A stretch of DNA of 64,000 nt from Ottelia alismoides (GCA_037367405.1 JAZKJV010010119.1:186001-250000); one strand, 5' to 3'. Shown: positions 1 to 11,789, numbered from the stretch's first letter. Made by a program: numbers and translations. Notes: generated by a model from the letters alone, not told the origin.

Positions 1-1141
1 CGTTGTGTTCACAATCGAATTGGGGGAGAATTTAGAAGAAGGAGAAAAGAACTGGAGGATGGCCAGTGTAGTCACCTCTCCTTGTGAAGCTGGCTAGTGT
101 AGCCGAGTCTCCACCAAGATCTGCAGGTTTTCTTGAAACTTGGACCTTTTTGGTCAGATATTTGTTTGGTAGTGGCTTCTTTGTATTTGGGTTTTTGGTG
201 GTTCCGCTTGGATCTTGTTGTACCCCTACGGATATAGAATCTTTTTGTTTTCGTACATGTTTTGGGGTCTAGGAAAAAATTGTGCCCAGCTGTCCATCCC
301 TTTTTCGAAGCTTTATTTTAACTCGTACTCCGATCTTTAGATTTCCTCGCTACCAGAAAAGAAACTCACACAGTCTTCCAACATCCCGTCTGAGTTGAGC
401 TAAGTGCATAGTGCGAGAGTACAAATTGATTCCCTCTTCCAGAGTTATACTAGAATGAAGAGACCATGTTAGATACTAAGAGTCAAACGATGCACATTGT
501 CATGTGGAACTCAAAGAATTAAGTCAAAGACATGAAGCTTCTAAAATCCTATTTCTCGGTGAAGTTCCTCTGAGAATTAGATGGATTAAGGTCCACCTAA
601 GCTCCATCCTTCAACTTTATTCCAGACATAGTTTAAATGTCAATACTATCCTGAAAAATGCATTTGCAAATGCAATATATGAGCAATGCAAAGAGTTTTT
701 TTTGAAAAGAAGTGATGCACATGTGAAAAGAACATTGTTTTTAAACAATTTTCTAATTTTGAAATTTTTCTAGATTTTTTGAAAATGCAGATGTAAAAGA
801 AATGTTTCTTTTTTTGAAGGAACAAGAGTTAGTAATAGAAAAAAGTGCAAGATTTTTTTGTTTTTGTTTTTGCTTTTGTTTTTTGTTTTTTTGTTTTTTT
901 TGTTTTTTTTGTGTTCTTTTTTTATTTTTTAGTTTTGTTTTGTCTTTTTTTTTATTTATTGTTTTTCTGTGTTCTTTGTGTTTTTTCTCTTTTTCTTTTT
1001 TTGATTATTTTTTTGTTCTCTTTTATTATTACTTTCTTGATTTTTTTTAAACATGTGGATTTTACAACATTATATACATAACCCCCCCAAATAAACACAT
1101 TTAAAAGTACGAGTTATGTCTAAAGTATATATGAAATATAT

Positions 1142-1531
1142 ACGACACCCCCTATACTTAGCTCAAACTATGTCCTCATAGTGATTAGAGAGCGAAAAAG
1201 GAAGACATAACTCGTGCCAAGTATAGAAAAGTGATGACGAGACCGTTGATGACAAAAGTATAAAAAGATAAAAAGAAGAGAAGCTGATGATCCCCCTTTA
1301 CTTAGGATCAAGTAATCCTATGTATAGTAGAGTGTACAAAAGGGGAAAATCGATGACGAGTATGTACAAACTCAAAAATACAAAGACACGATATGAACAA
1401 CATCACCCCCCCATACTTAGGGTAGAGTATCCCTAAGTATAGGCAACAACAAGAGTGATGAACAGGACGAGTATGAACAACACAAGTCATTCACCCCCCT
1501 ATACTTAGGATAAAGCACATCCTAGGTATAA
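1142..1531 (-). repeat. Array of four stem-loops, each followed by a polypurine-tract-like G-run
   Basis: Four inverted repeats: about 1152-1226 (arms begin CTATACTTAGC and end GCCAAGTATAG, with wider pairing over about 26 bases), 1296-1327, 1412-1442 (CATACTTAGGG with CCCTAAGTATAG) and 1500-1530 (TATACTTAGGAT with ATCCTAGGTATA). Read on the coding (minus) strand, the hairpins are followed by 5-7 G and then TGT, ATC, TGATG or TGAATG. The true PPT/LTR junction of this repeat group reads AAGTATAGGGGG then TGATG, so the array looks like repeated copies of that junction preceded by a hairpin. The same array recurs in elements B, E3, E4 and E6. Confidence 0.8.
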
Positions 1532-1623
1532 CATATATACACACATGGAAAAGGGGTGATTGATAAAATGGGGGAAGAAAGAGTGAAACGAAAGGATATA
1601 CAAGAGGAGTAGATGTACAAAGG

Positions 1624-3055
1624 TCAAGAAGGTCGAAAGCGAAACCTTCTTGTGGGACCGCTGAGGTATGGATTTGATAAGGTGTAGGTCGATATTGGGA
1701 TAATCATTAGACATAAAATGAGTAGGAATGACCAAGAATGCATCCTCAGCAGTTTCAGATTGTGCAGGACTAAACTGGTTATTGGAAGTAGTGTGGTAAT
1801 GTCCTGCCTGGGAAGTCTCGCAAACATCAAATTAAAATGGCTCGAAATTATTATCAGAAAAAGAAGGATCAATTTAAGCCTGGCGAGCCTCTACTGGATC
1901 ATCATCTTTATCAAAAGGCCTAAATTCCTTTATAAAGGCAATCAAATCAAATTTGGTTGATCAGTCTCATTTGAATCAAGGTGAATAGGAACAGACTCAT
2001 CAGTGAAAGTAGTCAAATTATGTCTATTATGTATAGTCTTAAGGTCTGCATTCCACTCTAGGGTGTCTATCGTGTAAATTCCGCGGATGTCATTAATGCA
2101 TCTCCACATACCAGAAGGGGGAACTCCAAGTTCTATGCTTTCCGAGTCTTCCTCCTTGAAGAGGAATTCCTGAGTTTCATTATCATCCAACATATAACAA
2201 AAATCTCTGATATTATCATCGAGGTCAAATTCCTTAGGGTTGGCAAACAGGGGTGGGCTCTCATGGGATGCAGGTCTCTGGTCAGTAATGGGTGTAGTGA
2301 TCAACACATCGCTCCCTACATCAGAACGGAAGCGAATCTCTCCTGAACCATAATCAATAACGGCTCTCGCAGATGCGAGGAGAAGTCGTCCCAGGATGAT
2401 TGGAGGATGCTCCACGTCTGTGGAGATCTCCATGGGCATTACAACAAAATCCAAGTGAAATTCATGCCCTGAATAAGAATGACAACGTTTTCTACAATAC
2501 CCTTCGGCCTCTTGATAGATCCGTCAGCAAATTGAACTATAATCCTGGTTTTCTTGAGAGCCCAAGATGAAGAGATTGTACCATAGAGAAGGGTATTATA
2601 TTGATTGACGAACTGCCATCAAGGAGAGTGTTATCACAAGAATATTCAGATATGGAGCAACTGACAAGAGGTGTGGCGGTGTTCCCTTTCTTAAAATACG
2701 GGCGATGAGAGATGGCGTAGGCAGTGGCCATAGTCAAGATGTGACACTCAAATCTTCTCCTTCGCATTTTCTTCTTGTGTTGAGGAGTAGATAAATCAGT
2801 CATGGACTGCTGAAGTGGGGATTTAACAATCTCGTGAATGGTGGCCAACACTTCGGGTTCAGTCAATTTTTTTTGATTTTTTGGACCTCATCCATACAAG
2901 GGAGGAGGTCAGAATCAACATTTACATGAGGATTGCCAAGAGCAGTTTATATAGTGAAATCCTCAGGGTCAAGGTTGGGACATGATGTGAATAGATATGC
3001 GGGTAAATGATCGGGCATTTGGGTCCTCTCCTCACAAAATGAATCGATAATGTGT
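1624..3055 (-). pseudogene. Decayed protease-type coding region of element A
   Basis: Two open stretches carry most of it. At 2866-2537 there is an Athila/Tat-like aspartic protease start, with the catalytic region LLDGSSSINIIP at residues 81-92, where the usual D-x-G third position is Ser. At 2454-1942 there is the flap-to-end part, including PPIILGRLLLA, the equivalent of the family's ILGRPFLA motif, followed by VIDYGSGEIRF and a long acidic tail. A frameshift or small deletion separates them near 2460-2540. The coding strand appears to end near 1624. Upstream (about 3030) a segment beginning QMPDHL is shared with B and E6. The protease would process a Gag-like precursor in a virus-like particle. 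No RT follows it. Family-level identification is firm; function of this copy is lost. Confidence 0.8.
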
Positions 3056-3105
3056 CTCCCAAAATCTTTTTGGCTTTTTAAATTTTCTATTTTTTGTATT
3101 TTGGG

Positions 3106-3456
3106 CTATTGCAATCTCTCATGATTATCCTCAAGTGAATCCATATCCTCAAATAGCGGAGCAGCGTTCTGGCTCGTATTTATGTTAAATAGATTGCTAA
3201 TCCTCGAATTCATATGCTTCATCATCTGGTTCATGGTCTCAAGTGTGGATATCATGAAAGGTGACTCCAAAATCCTAGGATCGGGTGGGTTGAATGAGGG
3301 TGGGTGAAAATCAAAATCCTCTGATTCCTGAAATAATGGGTTAGGCGGATATGCACAAAAATCAGGAGGAAAGTCCTCATGGAAAAAGGAAGGTGGATCG
3401 TCTGGAGAGTACAGGGTATCCGTGAAGATCGGATTAAAATAACTCCAGTCGGCCAT
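3106..3456 (-). CDS. ORF1 of element A, unrecognised Gag-position protein (about 116 aa)
   Basis: The open frame extends upstream to 3567, but I start at 3456 because the ATG followed by (A/D/T)-x-W-S-Y-F-N-P-I is conserved in B (12100) and E6 (59701). The protein is rich in Pro, Phe and acidic residues (for example DDPPSFF and FPPDF), and ends in an acidic segment EDMDSLEDNHERLQ before a TAG. It lies where gag should be, between leader and protease, yet shows none of the usual gag features: no CPHHG-type block and no zinc knuckle. The protease frame begins downstream in another frame. I do not recognise a family. It may be a reduced N-terminal Gag domain. Copies in B and E6 are broken. Confidence 0.5.
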   Translation of the reverse strand: MADWSYFNPIFTDTLYSPDDPPSFFHEDFPPDFCAYPPNPLFQESEDFDFHPPSFNPPDPRILESPFMISTLETMNQMMKHMNSRISNLFNINTSQNAAPLFEDMDSLEDNHERLQ

Positions 3457-4465
3457 CTCCGAAACAAAAAGCAGGATCGGGAGAGCACGAGTGGTCAAGT
3501 CAAAAGATATGGAGAAAAAGGCGTAAATGCACAGAAGAATCGAGTATGCATACAAGCAATCAAACACAATACAAACCCCTAGTTCACCAACTCAACTCAA
3601 AGTGAAGATCGTGAAGGTTCGGTCAATTATCTTGTCAATTTTGGAGTTTGGTGACAATACAATCTATCAGAGCGGTTAAAGCGAGTTGTTAGGAACCCAA
3701 TGCTCTCAGTAGACTGGCCTAATCCTAAAGTTAGATCTTTCCCAGCTAATATGAATTGCGGACCGTTTACCGGCTACCCGATCAATTCAATCTGTTAAGG
3801 ATGTCATGTGTCGCTATACCGGCTACCGGAGAGATCCTCACTGGAGAACGACTAACCCAAGATAGTAGTCTAAAAATAATTCAGGCGTGGTTCTATCCTA
3901 GTGTGCGGGTCGCTCTCTCGCTCAAGCAAACCAAATAATGAGGGGGTTACTCTCCCCAAAACAATGATTTTTCCTTGTATTTTTTAGGGTCGAGATTTCT
4001 TTAGCAGTCCCATATTTTAGGTAGTTGTCACTTGGTTAAAATATTTTCAAAGAATCGCCTATCGAGTATCCAATTTCCTTTTTAACGTTTGTGTGTGAAA
4101 ACAAGGAAGCAGATCGGAAATGCCAATATGCGATTAAAATCAATGATGCATGCAGGGTTAGAGATGCGTACCTTGTCGCCAGCACTCTACATGCAAGTTA
4201 TCCACGCAGAATCTAAATACTATCCTATATGATGCAAGTGAACCATCCTAGATGATAGCTTCTATTAACGGGCAAGAACAAGTTAATTTTGCTAAGTCCA
4301 ACTTACGCTCTACTTTGTAGGCACAAAATTTTCTTTTTTAGGGTGCTTGGACCGAATTAATTACCTGGCTCAAGCAAATTAATTATAGCAATCAAGAGGT
4401 AGCTCACGAAATCCTTGGGAAACAAAGGAAAAAAAGGCGATGAAAACAAAATTGGTGAGGTCCCC

Positions 4466-4483
4466 CAAGTGCACCGACACTTG
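4466..4483 (-). promoter_or_regulatory. Leader hairpin (candidate packaging or dimerisation signal)
   Basis: Plus-strand arms CAAGTGC and ACACTTG around a four-base loop. In RNA sense the stem is CAAGUGU/GCACUUG with one G-U wobble and loop CGGU. The same site in B (13105-13122) has seven perfect pairs and E6 (54841-54856) has six. It lies about 400 bases downstream of the PBS, where retroelement packaging signals sit. The role is inferred. Confidence 0.45.
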
Positions 4484-4869
4484 ACGAAACAGACCTCGCA
4501 ACAAATGAATGTCTGTTTACAAGAGTTAAAATGGTAGCAAAAGAAAAACTCTCACTCTCTCTCTTATTTTCGTCTCCTTCACATCTTCTTCTCCTCTTAT
4601 CATGCTATCCTGCAGCTTTGTGAAGAATCAAGCTTCCTCCACATCGCTTGGGTGCTTCGACTCTCTAAGGGTCGCCTCCTTTGCTCAGCGGCCCCTCGTA
4701 AGAAAAAGAAAAGAGAATGTGTAAGAAATACAATTATCAAATATGAGAAAGAGAAAAAATGAATCAAATGCAGTGATATGAACAATGAATTGAATGGAAA
4801 AAATGTAAACGGATATTTACAACCAAGAATAGCAGGTCAAAAGAGAAACCTAACTACCCTCGCCGTGCC

Positions 4870-4887
4870 ACCCCAGCAACGGCGTCA
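4870..4887 (-). other. Primer-binding site (tRNA-Asp type) of element A
   Basis: The minus strand reads TGACGCCGTTGCTGGGGT, which matches the complement of the plant tRNA-Asp 3' end (TGGCGCCGTTGCCGGGGA) at 15 of 18 positions. It is separated from the LTR end (4891) by AAA. This is the standard Athila/Tat primer site and it fixes the element's orientation as minus. Confidence 0.88.
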
Positions 4888-4890
4888 TTT

Positions 4891-7800
4891 TGTTGTTTGC
4901 GATTTCTTCAAGGTTGGAAATTAATGTTAATTGAATTGTCGTTCGTATCCGCAAAAATCTCATGGCAAACAAACAATTTTTTTTCTTTTTGCTACTTATT
5001 AACCTGTATAGTAGACATGGTCGAACTCAAAGAGGCTACAAATCCCGAGGGTTATTCAATTAATCGAAAATAAATTAAGAGAAAAATAAGAATCTCGAAG
5101 GATAAATATCCTTGGTTTTGTGATTTTTTTTATTTTTTTATTTTTTTTATTTATATTTTTTTTATATTTTTTGATTTGCAAATTTTTAGTGATTTTGATT
5201 TTGCATTTTTTTTATTTTCAAATAACGAACAGTATGCACAAGCACAAGAAATATGCACACCAAATTTTTTTTAATTTTAAATTATACCAAAATTGCTGAG
5301 AAAAAAAAAACAAAAAAATAATTTTGGGTTTTAAAAGTTTTGAAATGTTTTTTATAATTTTTGTGGAATTTTCATATGTTTTTGTATTTTTTTCCAAAAA
5401 AAACAGACAATGGGAAAATGCGAATATGTGCACGGACTGGAGTAGTTGCAACTTAAAAATATTTTAAGTTCCAAAACTCCTGGTAGTTATTTTTAGTATA
5501 AACTACAAATCAATATCTTCAATCAATAACTGAAATCACAATTTTTGATATTTTCTAGAATTTTCTACAGATTTTTTAAGATTTTTCAATTTTTGTAATT
5601 TTTTTGGTTTTTATAAAGAGTTAATGCACAAAATTTGCATAGTAGTTAAATGACAATGAAACAAAACTATTTTAATTTTTTTTGAATTTTGGAGTTATTT
5701 TCGATTTTTTTTGAATTTTTGAATTTCAGAAATCTAAAAATGATATTTTTTTGATTTGTATAAGTAAAAAATGAAGACAAAAAGCAATGAAAATTTAATA
5801 CAATAAGGATGCACATCGCGTGAGTCTAAGCTAATTTTTTTGGATTAATAAAAACATTTATTTCAATAGAATAATCATGCAAATTAAAGTCTGAGTCATA
5901 GGGACTGAAATGCAAAGATTCAATATTTTAGCATTAAATAAATAGCAAAAATAAATAGAGGGAACAAAACATAAATTTCCCACTAGGGGGCGTGTCTCTG
6001 GTTGGTAGGGGCTCTTTTGCAATTTTGAAAACTTCTGGTGCTTGAATTGTAATTTTCGCATTTTTTTAATTCCAACCCCTAGGTTTCTTCTCTGCTTGCT
6101 TCATTTCAACGCAATGAGGGGCACGACCTGTCGCCTCCTCCTTCTACTTTACCAAGAGCGGCGGAGCGCGACAGAGTTGTGGCGTGCACAGAGGTGAGCA
6201 AGCTTCTAGGTGGGGCAGTGATGCTCTATCAGACGGCGAAGGATGGAGGGCTTGTGCTAGAATGGGACGCGATAGGGCTGAAGTTGGCTGGTGCCCAAGG
6301 CGTGGAGGGGGATCGACGCGAGGCTTCTGGAGGATTCAGGCGGTGGTCGAAGGCACGCAGCCAAGGCGGTGGAGCATGGCCGAATAGAGGAGTCGCGTGC
6401 GGTGGCGTGCTCTTGGCGTGGAGGAGCAGGCGGTGCAGTGCCTGGAACGGAGCGCCGCCTCGCGTTGAGGCGGTGGAGGTCGATGGAGACCCACGCGACA
6501 ATGGAGGGCGGCGCCTGGGGGTTGATAAAGGGGCGCCCAACTGCAGGTGGCTGCGGCGATGGTGGTAATGGAGGCCCGAGGAAGAAAGGGGGATGGCGGC
6601 GCCTGGAGGCCGTCCCCTCTTTTTTTGTAATTTTTTTATTATAATGTGAATAGTAATGAAAAGAACCTTTTTTCTTTTTTTGTAAATCCAAAATAATTAG
6701 AAAAAACATAAAACGAGGAAAATTTTTTTCTTTTCTTTTTCTTTTTATTTTTTGTTGTTTTCTTTTTATTGATCCTGCATTAAAAACGTTAGAGATAAAG
6801 AAAACAAATAGTTTTGTTATTATTATTTTTATTTAAATATAGGAAAATGAACGAGGTTCTAACGAAAATGAAAGGAATCGAATCCCATTCTCCGACCACC
6901 GTGCGTGGTCGGAGTTGATAGATCGTGGGATGTAGAAATTGAACGCGGAGAGATCAAGAACGTGTGATGAAAAATCGAGTCGAAGTGGATTAAATCGTGA
7001 TGAAATTAATGATCTAAATAAAGAAATTGACGATGAAATAAAAGTGCGAGCAATAAAACTACGATTAACAAAGATAAAAATAAGAAAAATGTGTTTTTCA
7101 CCTTAGGAGTGGAAATGGACCATGATCGTCTCGACGAAGGCCGACTCGTTGTCATCGGACGACTCAGAGGCTAGGCATTTTTCTCGACGAAATTTTCTCT
7201 CAGAGAGCGGGCTCCTCTCTCTAAAGATTGATCAAGTTGAAATGAGGGAGAAGGAGCCATATAAATAGAAAAGATAGAGATGAAATTTTAATTTTTGAAT
7301 TTTTTGGTGGAAGAGATAAGAGAGATGAAATTTGAAATGAGTTATAGTAAAAGAGATAAAACTATTTACAAAATTTTCTATTTTTTTTGAATTTTTGTCA
7401 CTTTATTTACTTGAAATAAAAAATGTTATTTTTTTATTATTTTATGGTGGTTAATTAAAAATAGCAACTATATACAGATATTATATAGATATACGACATT
7501 ATATACATGGGTAAATAAGCAAATTAGTTTTTTTGTTTTAAAATTTTTAATTTTTTATTTTTGTTTTAAATAATTAGTAAAAATAGTTTGCAAATATATA
7601 CAAATACAATATATACAAAATACATGGGTAATTTGCACAAACCACACCGGAAAACTAACTTTTACTCGTAACTCCAAAAATTATGAAATCACAACCATTT
7701 CAAAGATAATTTAATTTAGAAACCAATGGAACTTAGATTGCTTCAATTTGAGTTCATATGGAGCCGAAATTGGTCTTTCAATTAGTACTTAGTGGCTTTT

Positions 7801-8271
7801 TCCATGTGTGGTTGCTTTTATTCTGTACATGATTTAATTGTGCAATTATTTTTATTAATTAAAATGCATTTTTATTTACAACTTTGGTTTTGAAAGTTAT
7901 GTGATTTGAGGTCAACTAAGGCACAAATAAATTAGTGTAAGTATACAAATACACACAGCACACAATTTTTTTGGATTTTCTAATTGAGGACCCTATCTCC
8001 CCCTACTTTATTCCGTGTCGATCAGGTCATGTCTTGACCTTCTCTCGGGGTTTGGGTCAGCCTGTTACAGTCTTTATTTTTTATTTTATTTTCTTTATTT
8101 TTCCTTTCTTTCTTTCTTTATTTATTTTAGGTTAAAATTAGTAAGAAGTCTACAATATTTACACACAGATGCAAGCTAGTAAGAATATGGAGTTAGTGTT
8201 ATATGCAAGTGTTTTATATGGGATTTTAAGCTAAAATAAATGAATAAAGATGACGAATCGCATATTCATCG
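4891..8271 (-). repeat. Alpha-family LTR shared by elements A and B (3.38 kb)
   Basis: On the minus strand it starts at 8271 with the 21-bp palindrome (here CGATGAATATG..., first T changed to C) followed by TTTATTCATTTATTTTAGC, the same start as the LTR at 50894, and ends at 4891 with CAACA next to the PBS. It is the 5' LTR of A (PBS at 4887) and also the 3' LTR of B (PPT at 8272-8284). It is AT-rich except for a GC-rich block at about 6090-6640. A TATA-like motif lies at 7258-7268 and a splice-donor-like AAG/GTGA at 7101. Frames in the GC-rich block are open on both strands and are not treated as genes. Confidence 0.85.
7258..7268 (-). promoter_or_regulatory. TATA-like box in the alpha LTR
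   Basis: The minus strand reads CTATTTATATGGCTCC. The E6 LTR has the same motif at the same place (51864). It lies just upstream of the GC-rich block, where U3 would meet R. The more canonical TATAAATA falls on the opposite strand, so direction rests on homology with the beta LTR (32091). Confidence 0.45.
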
Positions 8272-8284
8272 TCCCCCTATGCTT
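8272..8284 (-). other. Polypurine tract of element B
   Basis: The minus strand reads AAAGCATAGGGGGA directly before the LTR start at 8271. This fits the PPT position for plus-strand DNA priming and matches the E2 PPT at 30679-30689. Confidence 0.7.
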
Positions 8285-9780
8285 TACCTTTGCTAGTGCC
8301 TTAGCAAAAACTTATTTGAAAGAATAAGTGAAAAAATAAAAAAGCAAGGAAAATAAAGAAAGTAGGGCAATATTGAGTATTAAACTTATCTTCATAAAAT
8401 TGTAATTTGGAGCTCTATCGTACCTTTGGATTATTGGTGTGTCGGAACTTCTGTAAGACTTATAATTTTAAAATCGACAACCTTCAAGTTCTACACATCA
8501 TTGTCACAGTTTCAGCTCAGAAGTCATCTTAGATCAATCTTCTTCCCAAGGCACACCCTATGAACATTGAACAATCGACTCATGTGTGTGAAAGGTTTTA
8601 GCTCTTCCCATCCAGAATGATGGACTACCATACAAATCTCCTCTCCAGTAACTCGTCCTCGGGGAGTCGGGTATATCCTTCTATGGTCTATCACGTTGTG
8701 TTCACAATCGAATTGGGGAAGAAGTTAGAAGAAGGAGAAAAGAAGAGGAGGGTGGCAAGTGTAGTGACCTCTCCTTGTAAAACTGGCCAGTGTAGCCGAG
8801 TCTCCACCAAGATCTGCATGTTTTCTTGAAGCTTCGACCTTTTTGGGTAGATATTTATTTGGTAGTGGCTTCTTTGTATTTGGATTTTTGGTGGTTCTGC
8901 TTGGATCTTGTTGTACCCCTACAGATATAGAATCTTTTTGTTTCCGTACTTTTTTTGGGGTCTTAAAAAAAATTGTGCCCAGCCATCCATCCCTTTTCGG
9001 AAGCTTGATTTCAACTCGTACACCGGTCTTTAGATTTCCACGCTACCCGAAAAGAAACTCACGTAGTCTTCCAACATCCCATCTGAGTTGGGATAAGTGC
9101 ATAGTGCGAGAGTACAGATTAATTGCCTATTCCAGAGTTGTACCCATAATGAAAAGACCAGGTGAGACACTAAGAGTTAAACGTTGCACATTGTCATGTG
9201 GAACTCATAGAATTAAGTCAAAGACCTGAAGCTTCTAAAATCCTTTTTCGCAGTGAAGTTCCTCTGAGAATTAGGTGGATTAAGGTCCATCTAAGCTCCA
9301 TTCTTCAATTTTATTCCAGACATAGTTTAAATGTCAATACTATCCTGAAAAATGCACATGCAAATGTAAGAAAATATGAACAATGCAAAGATTTTTTTTG
9401 GAAGAGAAATGATGCACATGAGAAAAGAACAATTTTTTAAACAATTTTCTAATTTTGAACTTTTTATGGATTTTGGAGAAAAATACAGATGTAAACGAAA
9501 ATGATTTTTTTTTAATTATGCAAGTTTTTTTGGATTTTTGGCTTCGTAGTTTTTTTTAAGGAAAAGGGTTAGTAAAATATATACAAGTATATACAAGATT
9601 TTTTTTATATTTATTTTTTTTCTTTTTTGTGTTTTTGTTTTGTGTTTTTTTATTTTGTTTTATTTTGCTTTTTTTGTTTTTTTACACACGTGGATTTTAC
9701 AAAATTATAAACATAACCCCCAAAATAAACATATTTAAAAGTACGACTTATGTCTAAAGTATATATACAATATATATGAC

Positions 9781-10168
9781 ACCCCCTATACTTAGCTTGA
9801 ACTATGTCCTCATAGTGATCAGAGAGAGAAAAAAGGAAGAAATAACTCGTGCTAAGTATAGAAAAGTGAAAAGACTCCTATGCTACAACGACTCAAAGAA
9901 AAATAAAAAGAAGAGAAGTTGGTGATCACCCCCATACATAGGATCAAGTATACCTAAGTATAGTAGATTATACAAAAAGGGGAAAATCGATGAAGAGAAT
10001 GTACATACTCAAAAATAAAAAGACACGATATGAACAACATCACCCACCCTATACTTAGGGTAGAGTATCCCTAAGTATAGGCAACAAAAAGAGTGATGAA
10101 CAGAACGAATATGAACAACACAAATCATTCACCCTCCATACTTTGGATAAAGCACATCCTAAGTATAG
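9781..10168 (-). repeat. Stem-loop/PPT-like array of element B
   Basis: Four modules, at about 9786-9861, 9933-9963, 10050-10080 and 10138-10168, match those of A in order and spacing. The third has arms CTATACTTAGGG and CCCTAAGTATAG. On the coding strand the hairpins are followed by G-rich stretches and TGA-type triplets. No protein coding lies in the array. Confidence 0.78.
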
Positions 10169-10269
10169 CATATACACACAGAGACACACACACACACGGA
10201 AAAGGGGTGAGTGATAAAATGAGAGAAGAAAGAGTGAAACGAAAGGATATACGAGAGGAGTGGATGTTC

Positions 10270-11720
10270 AAAGGTCAAGAAGGTCGAAAGCAAACCTTCA
10301 TGCGGGACCGTTGAGGTATGGATTTGACAAGATGTAGGTCGATATTGGGATCATCATTAGACATAAACTGAGGAGGATTGATCAAGAATGTATCCTCAGC
10401 GATTTCAATTTGTGCAGGACTAAACCAGTTAGTGGAAGTAGTATGGTCATGTCCGGCCTAGGAAGTTTCGCAAACATCAATGTAAAATGGCTCGAAATCA
10501 TTATCAGAAAAAGTAGGATCAATTTCAGCCTGGCGAGCCTCTACCGGATAATCATCTTTATCAAAAGGCCCAAATTCCTTTATAAAAGCAATCAATTCAA
10601 AGTTGGCATGATCTGTCTCATCTGAATCAGAGTGAATAGGAACAGACTCATCAGTGGAAGTAGTCGAATCATGTTCTTCCTGTCTAGTCTCAGGGTCTGC
10701 CTTCTGCTCTAAGGTGTCTATCGTGTAAATTCTGCGGATGTCAACAATGCATCTCCAGATACCACAAGGGAGAACTCCAAGGTCTATGCTTCCGAGTCTT
10801 CCTCCTTCAAGAGGAATTCTTGGGTTTCCTTATCATCCAACATATAACAAGAATCTCTGATATTATCATCGAGGTCAAATTCCTTGGGGTTGGCTAACAT
10901 GGGCAGGCTCTCATGGGATGCAGATCTCTTGTCAGTAGTGGGTATAGTGATCAACACATCGCTTCCTACATCAGAACGGAAGCAAATCTCTCTTGAACCA
11001 TAATCAATAACGGCTCCCACAGAGGTAAGGAAAGGTCGTCTCAGGATGATTGGAGGGTGCTCCACAAGGGTGAAGGTCTCCATGGGCATTACAATAAAAT
11101 CTGAAGTGGAATTCATGCCATGAATAAGAATGACAACATTTTCTAGTATACCCGTCGGCCTTTTGATAGATCCATGAGCAAATTGAACTATCATCATGGT
11201 TTTCTTGAGAGGCCCAAGATGAAGAGACTGTACCATAGAGAAGGGTATTATATTGATTGATGAACCGCCATCAAGGAGAGTGTTATAACATGAATAGTCA
11301 GATATGGAGAAACTCACAAGAGGTGTGGAGGTGTTCCTTTTCTTAAAATACGGACTGTGAGAGATGGCGAAGGTAGTGGCCATGGTCAAGATGTGACGTT
11401 CAGATCTTCTCCTTCACTTTCTCTTCTTGTGTTGAGGAGTAGATAAATCTGTCATGGCTTGTTGAAGTGGAGCTTTAATGATCTCATGAAGGGTGGCTAC
11501 CACTTCCGGTTCAGTCAACATTTCATTTGAATTTTTGGACATCATCCATACAAGTGAGGGGGTCGGAATAAACATTTATAGGAGGATTGACAAGAGCACT
11601 ATGTATAGTAGAATCCTCAGGGTCAATGTTGGGACATGTGGTGCATAGATGTGTGAGTAAATGATCGGGCATTTGAGTCCTCTCCTTAATAATGTCTCTC
11701 CCAGAAACTTTTTGGATTTT
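10270..11720 (-). pseudogene. Protease-type coding region of element B; 201-aa open stretch at 11389-10784
   Basis: The open stretch carries an Athila/Tat-like aspartic protease. The catalytic motif LLDGGSSINIIP is at residues 38-49 (D40-G41-G42, the D-x-G form kept), then the flap region with QFAHGSIKRPTG, PPIILRRPFLTSVGA and VIDYGSREICF near residues 128-150, then an acidic segment. Upstream, 11723-11523 encodes the linker shared with E6 (residues TQMPDHLLTH), in a different frame relative to ORF1. Downstream the frame shifts near 10780 and coding similarity runs to about 10270. This copy keeps the best catalytic motif in the window, but the reading frame is interrupted several times. No RT follows. 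Confidence 0.78.
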
Positions 11721-11789
11721 CAAAATTTTCTCATTTTTTGTATTTTGGGTGATTGCAAGCTCTCATGATTATTCTCAAGTGAATCCATA

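Larger units (their letters stand above)
1..4887 (-). mobile_element. Element A: internal region of a non-autonomous Athila-like LTR retrotransposon (alpha family), cut by the window edge
   Basis: Reading on the minus strand from the PBS at 4887 down, the order is leader, small ORF1, protease-type coding region, stem-loop array, then a non-coding tail that leaves the window. It is closely similar along its length to 8694-13522 (position 1 aligns with 8694), so only about 420 bases of the 3' tail are missing. No reverse transcriptase, RNase H or integrase coding sequence lies between protease and tail. The tail (1-1080) holds a long T-rich tract on the plus strand (about 850-1045) and no gene. 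The leader (about 3460-4869) is non-coding and contains two copies of TACCGGCTACC at 3768 and 3818. The 5' LTR is 4891-8271. Confidence 0.85.

Noticed and set aside
504..773. 89-aa plus-strand frame with a close counterpart at 9198-9440
   Set aside because: Both lie antisense in the non-coding tails of elements A and B. Their likeness follows from the overall similarity of the two copies, and no comparable frame is kept in E2, E4 or E5 tails.
802..1081. Phe/Cys/Leu-rich frames resembling membrane proteins
   Set aside because: They are translations of a T-rich low-complexity tract in the 3' tail.
4870..4887. Possible tRNA gene match
   Set aside because: Only the 18 bases complementary to the tRNA 3' end are present, directly beside an LTR; there is no cloverleaf.
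6179..6709. Overlapping 100-150-aa frames on both strands in a GC-rich block
   Set aside because: They sit within the alpha LTR's GC-rich island. Both strands are open because of base composition, and the protein is not conserved in the E6 LTR.
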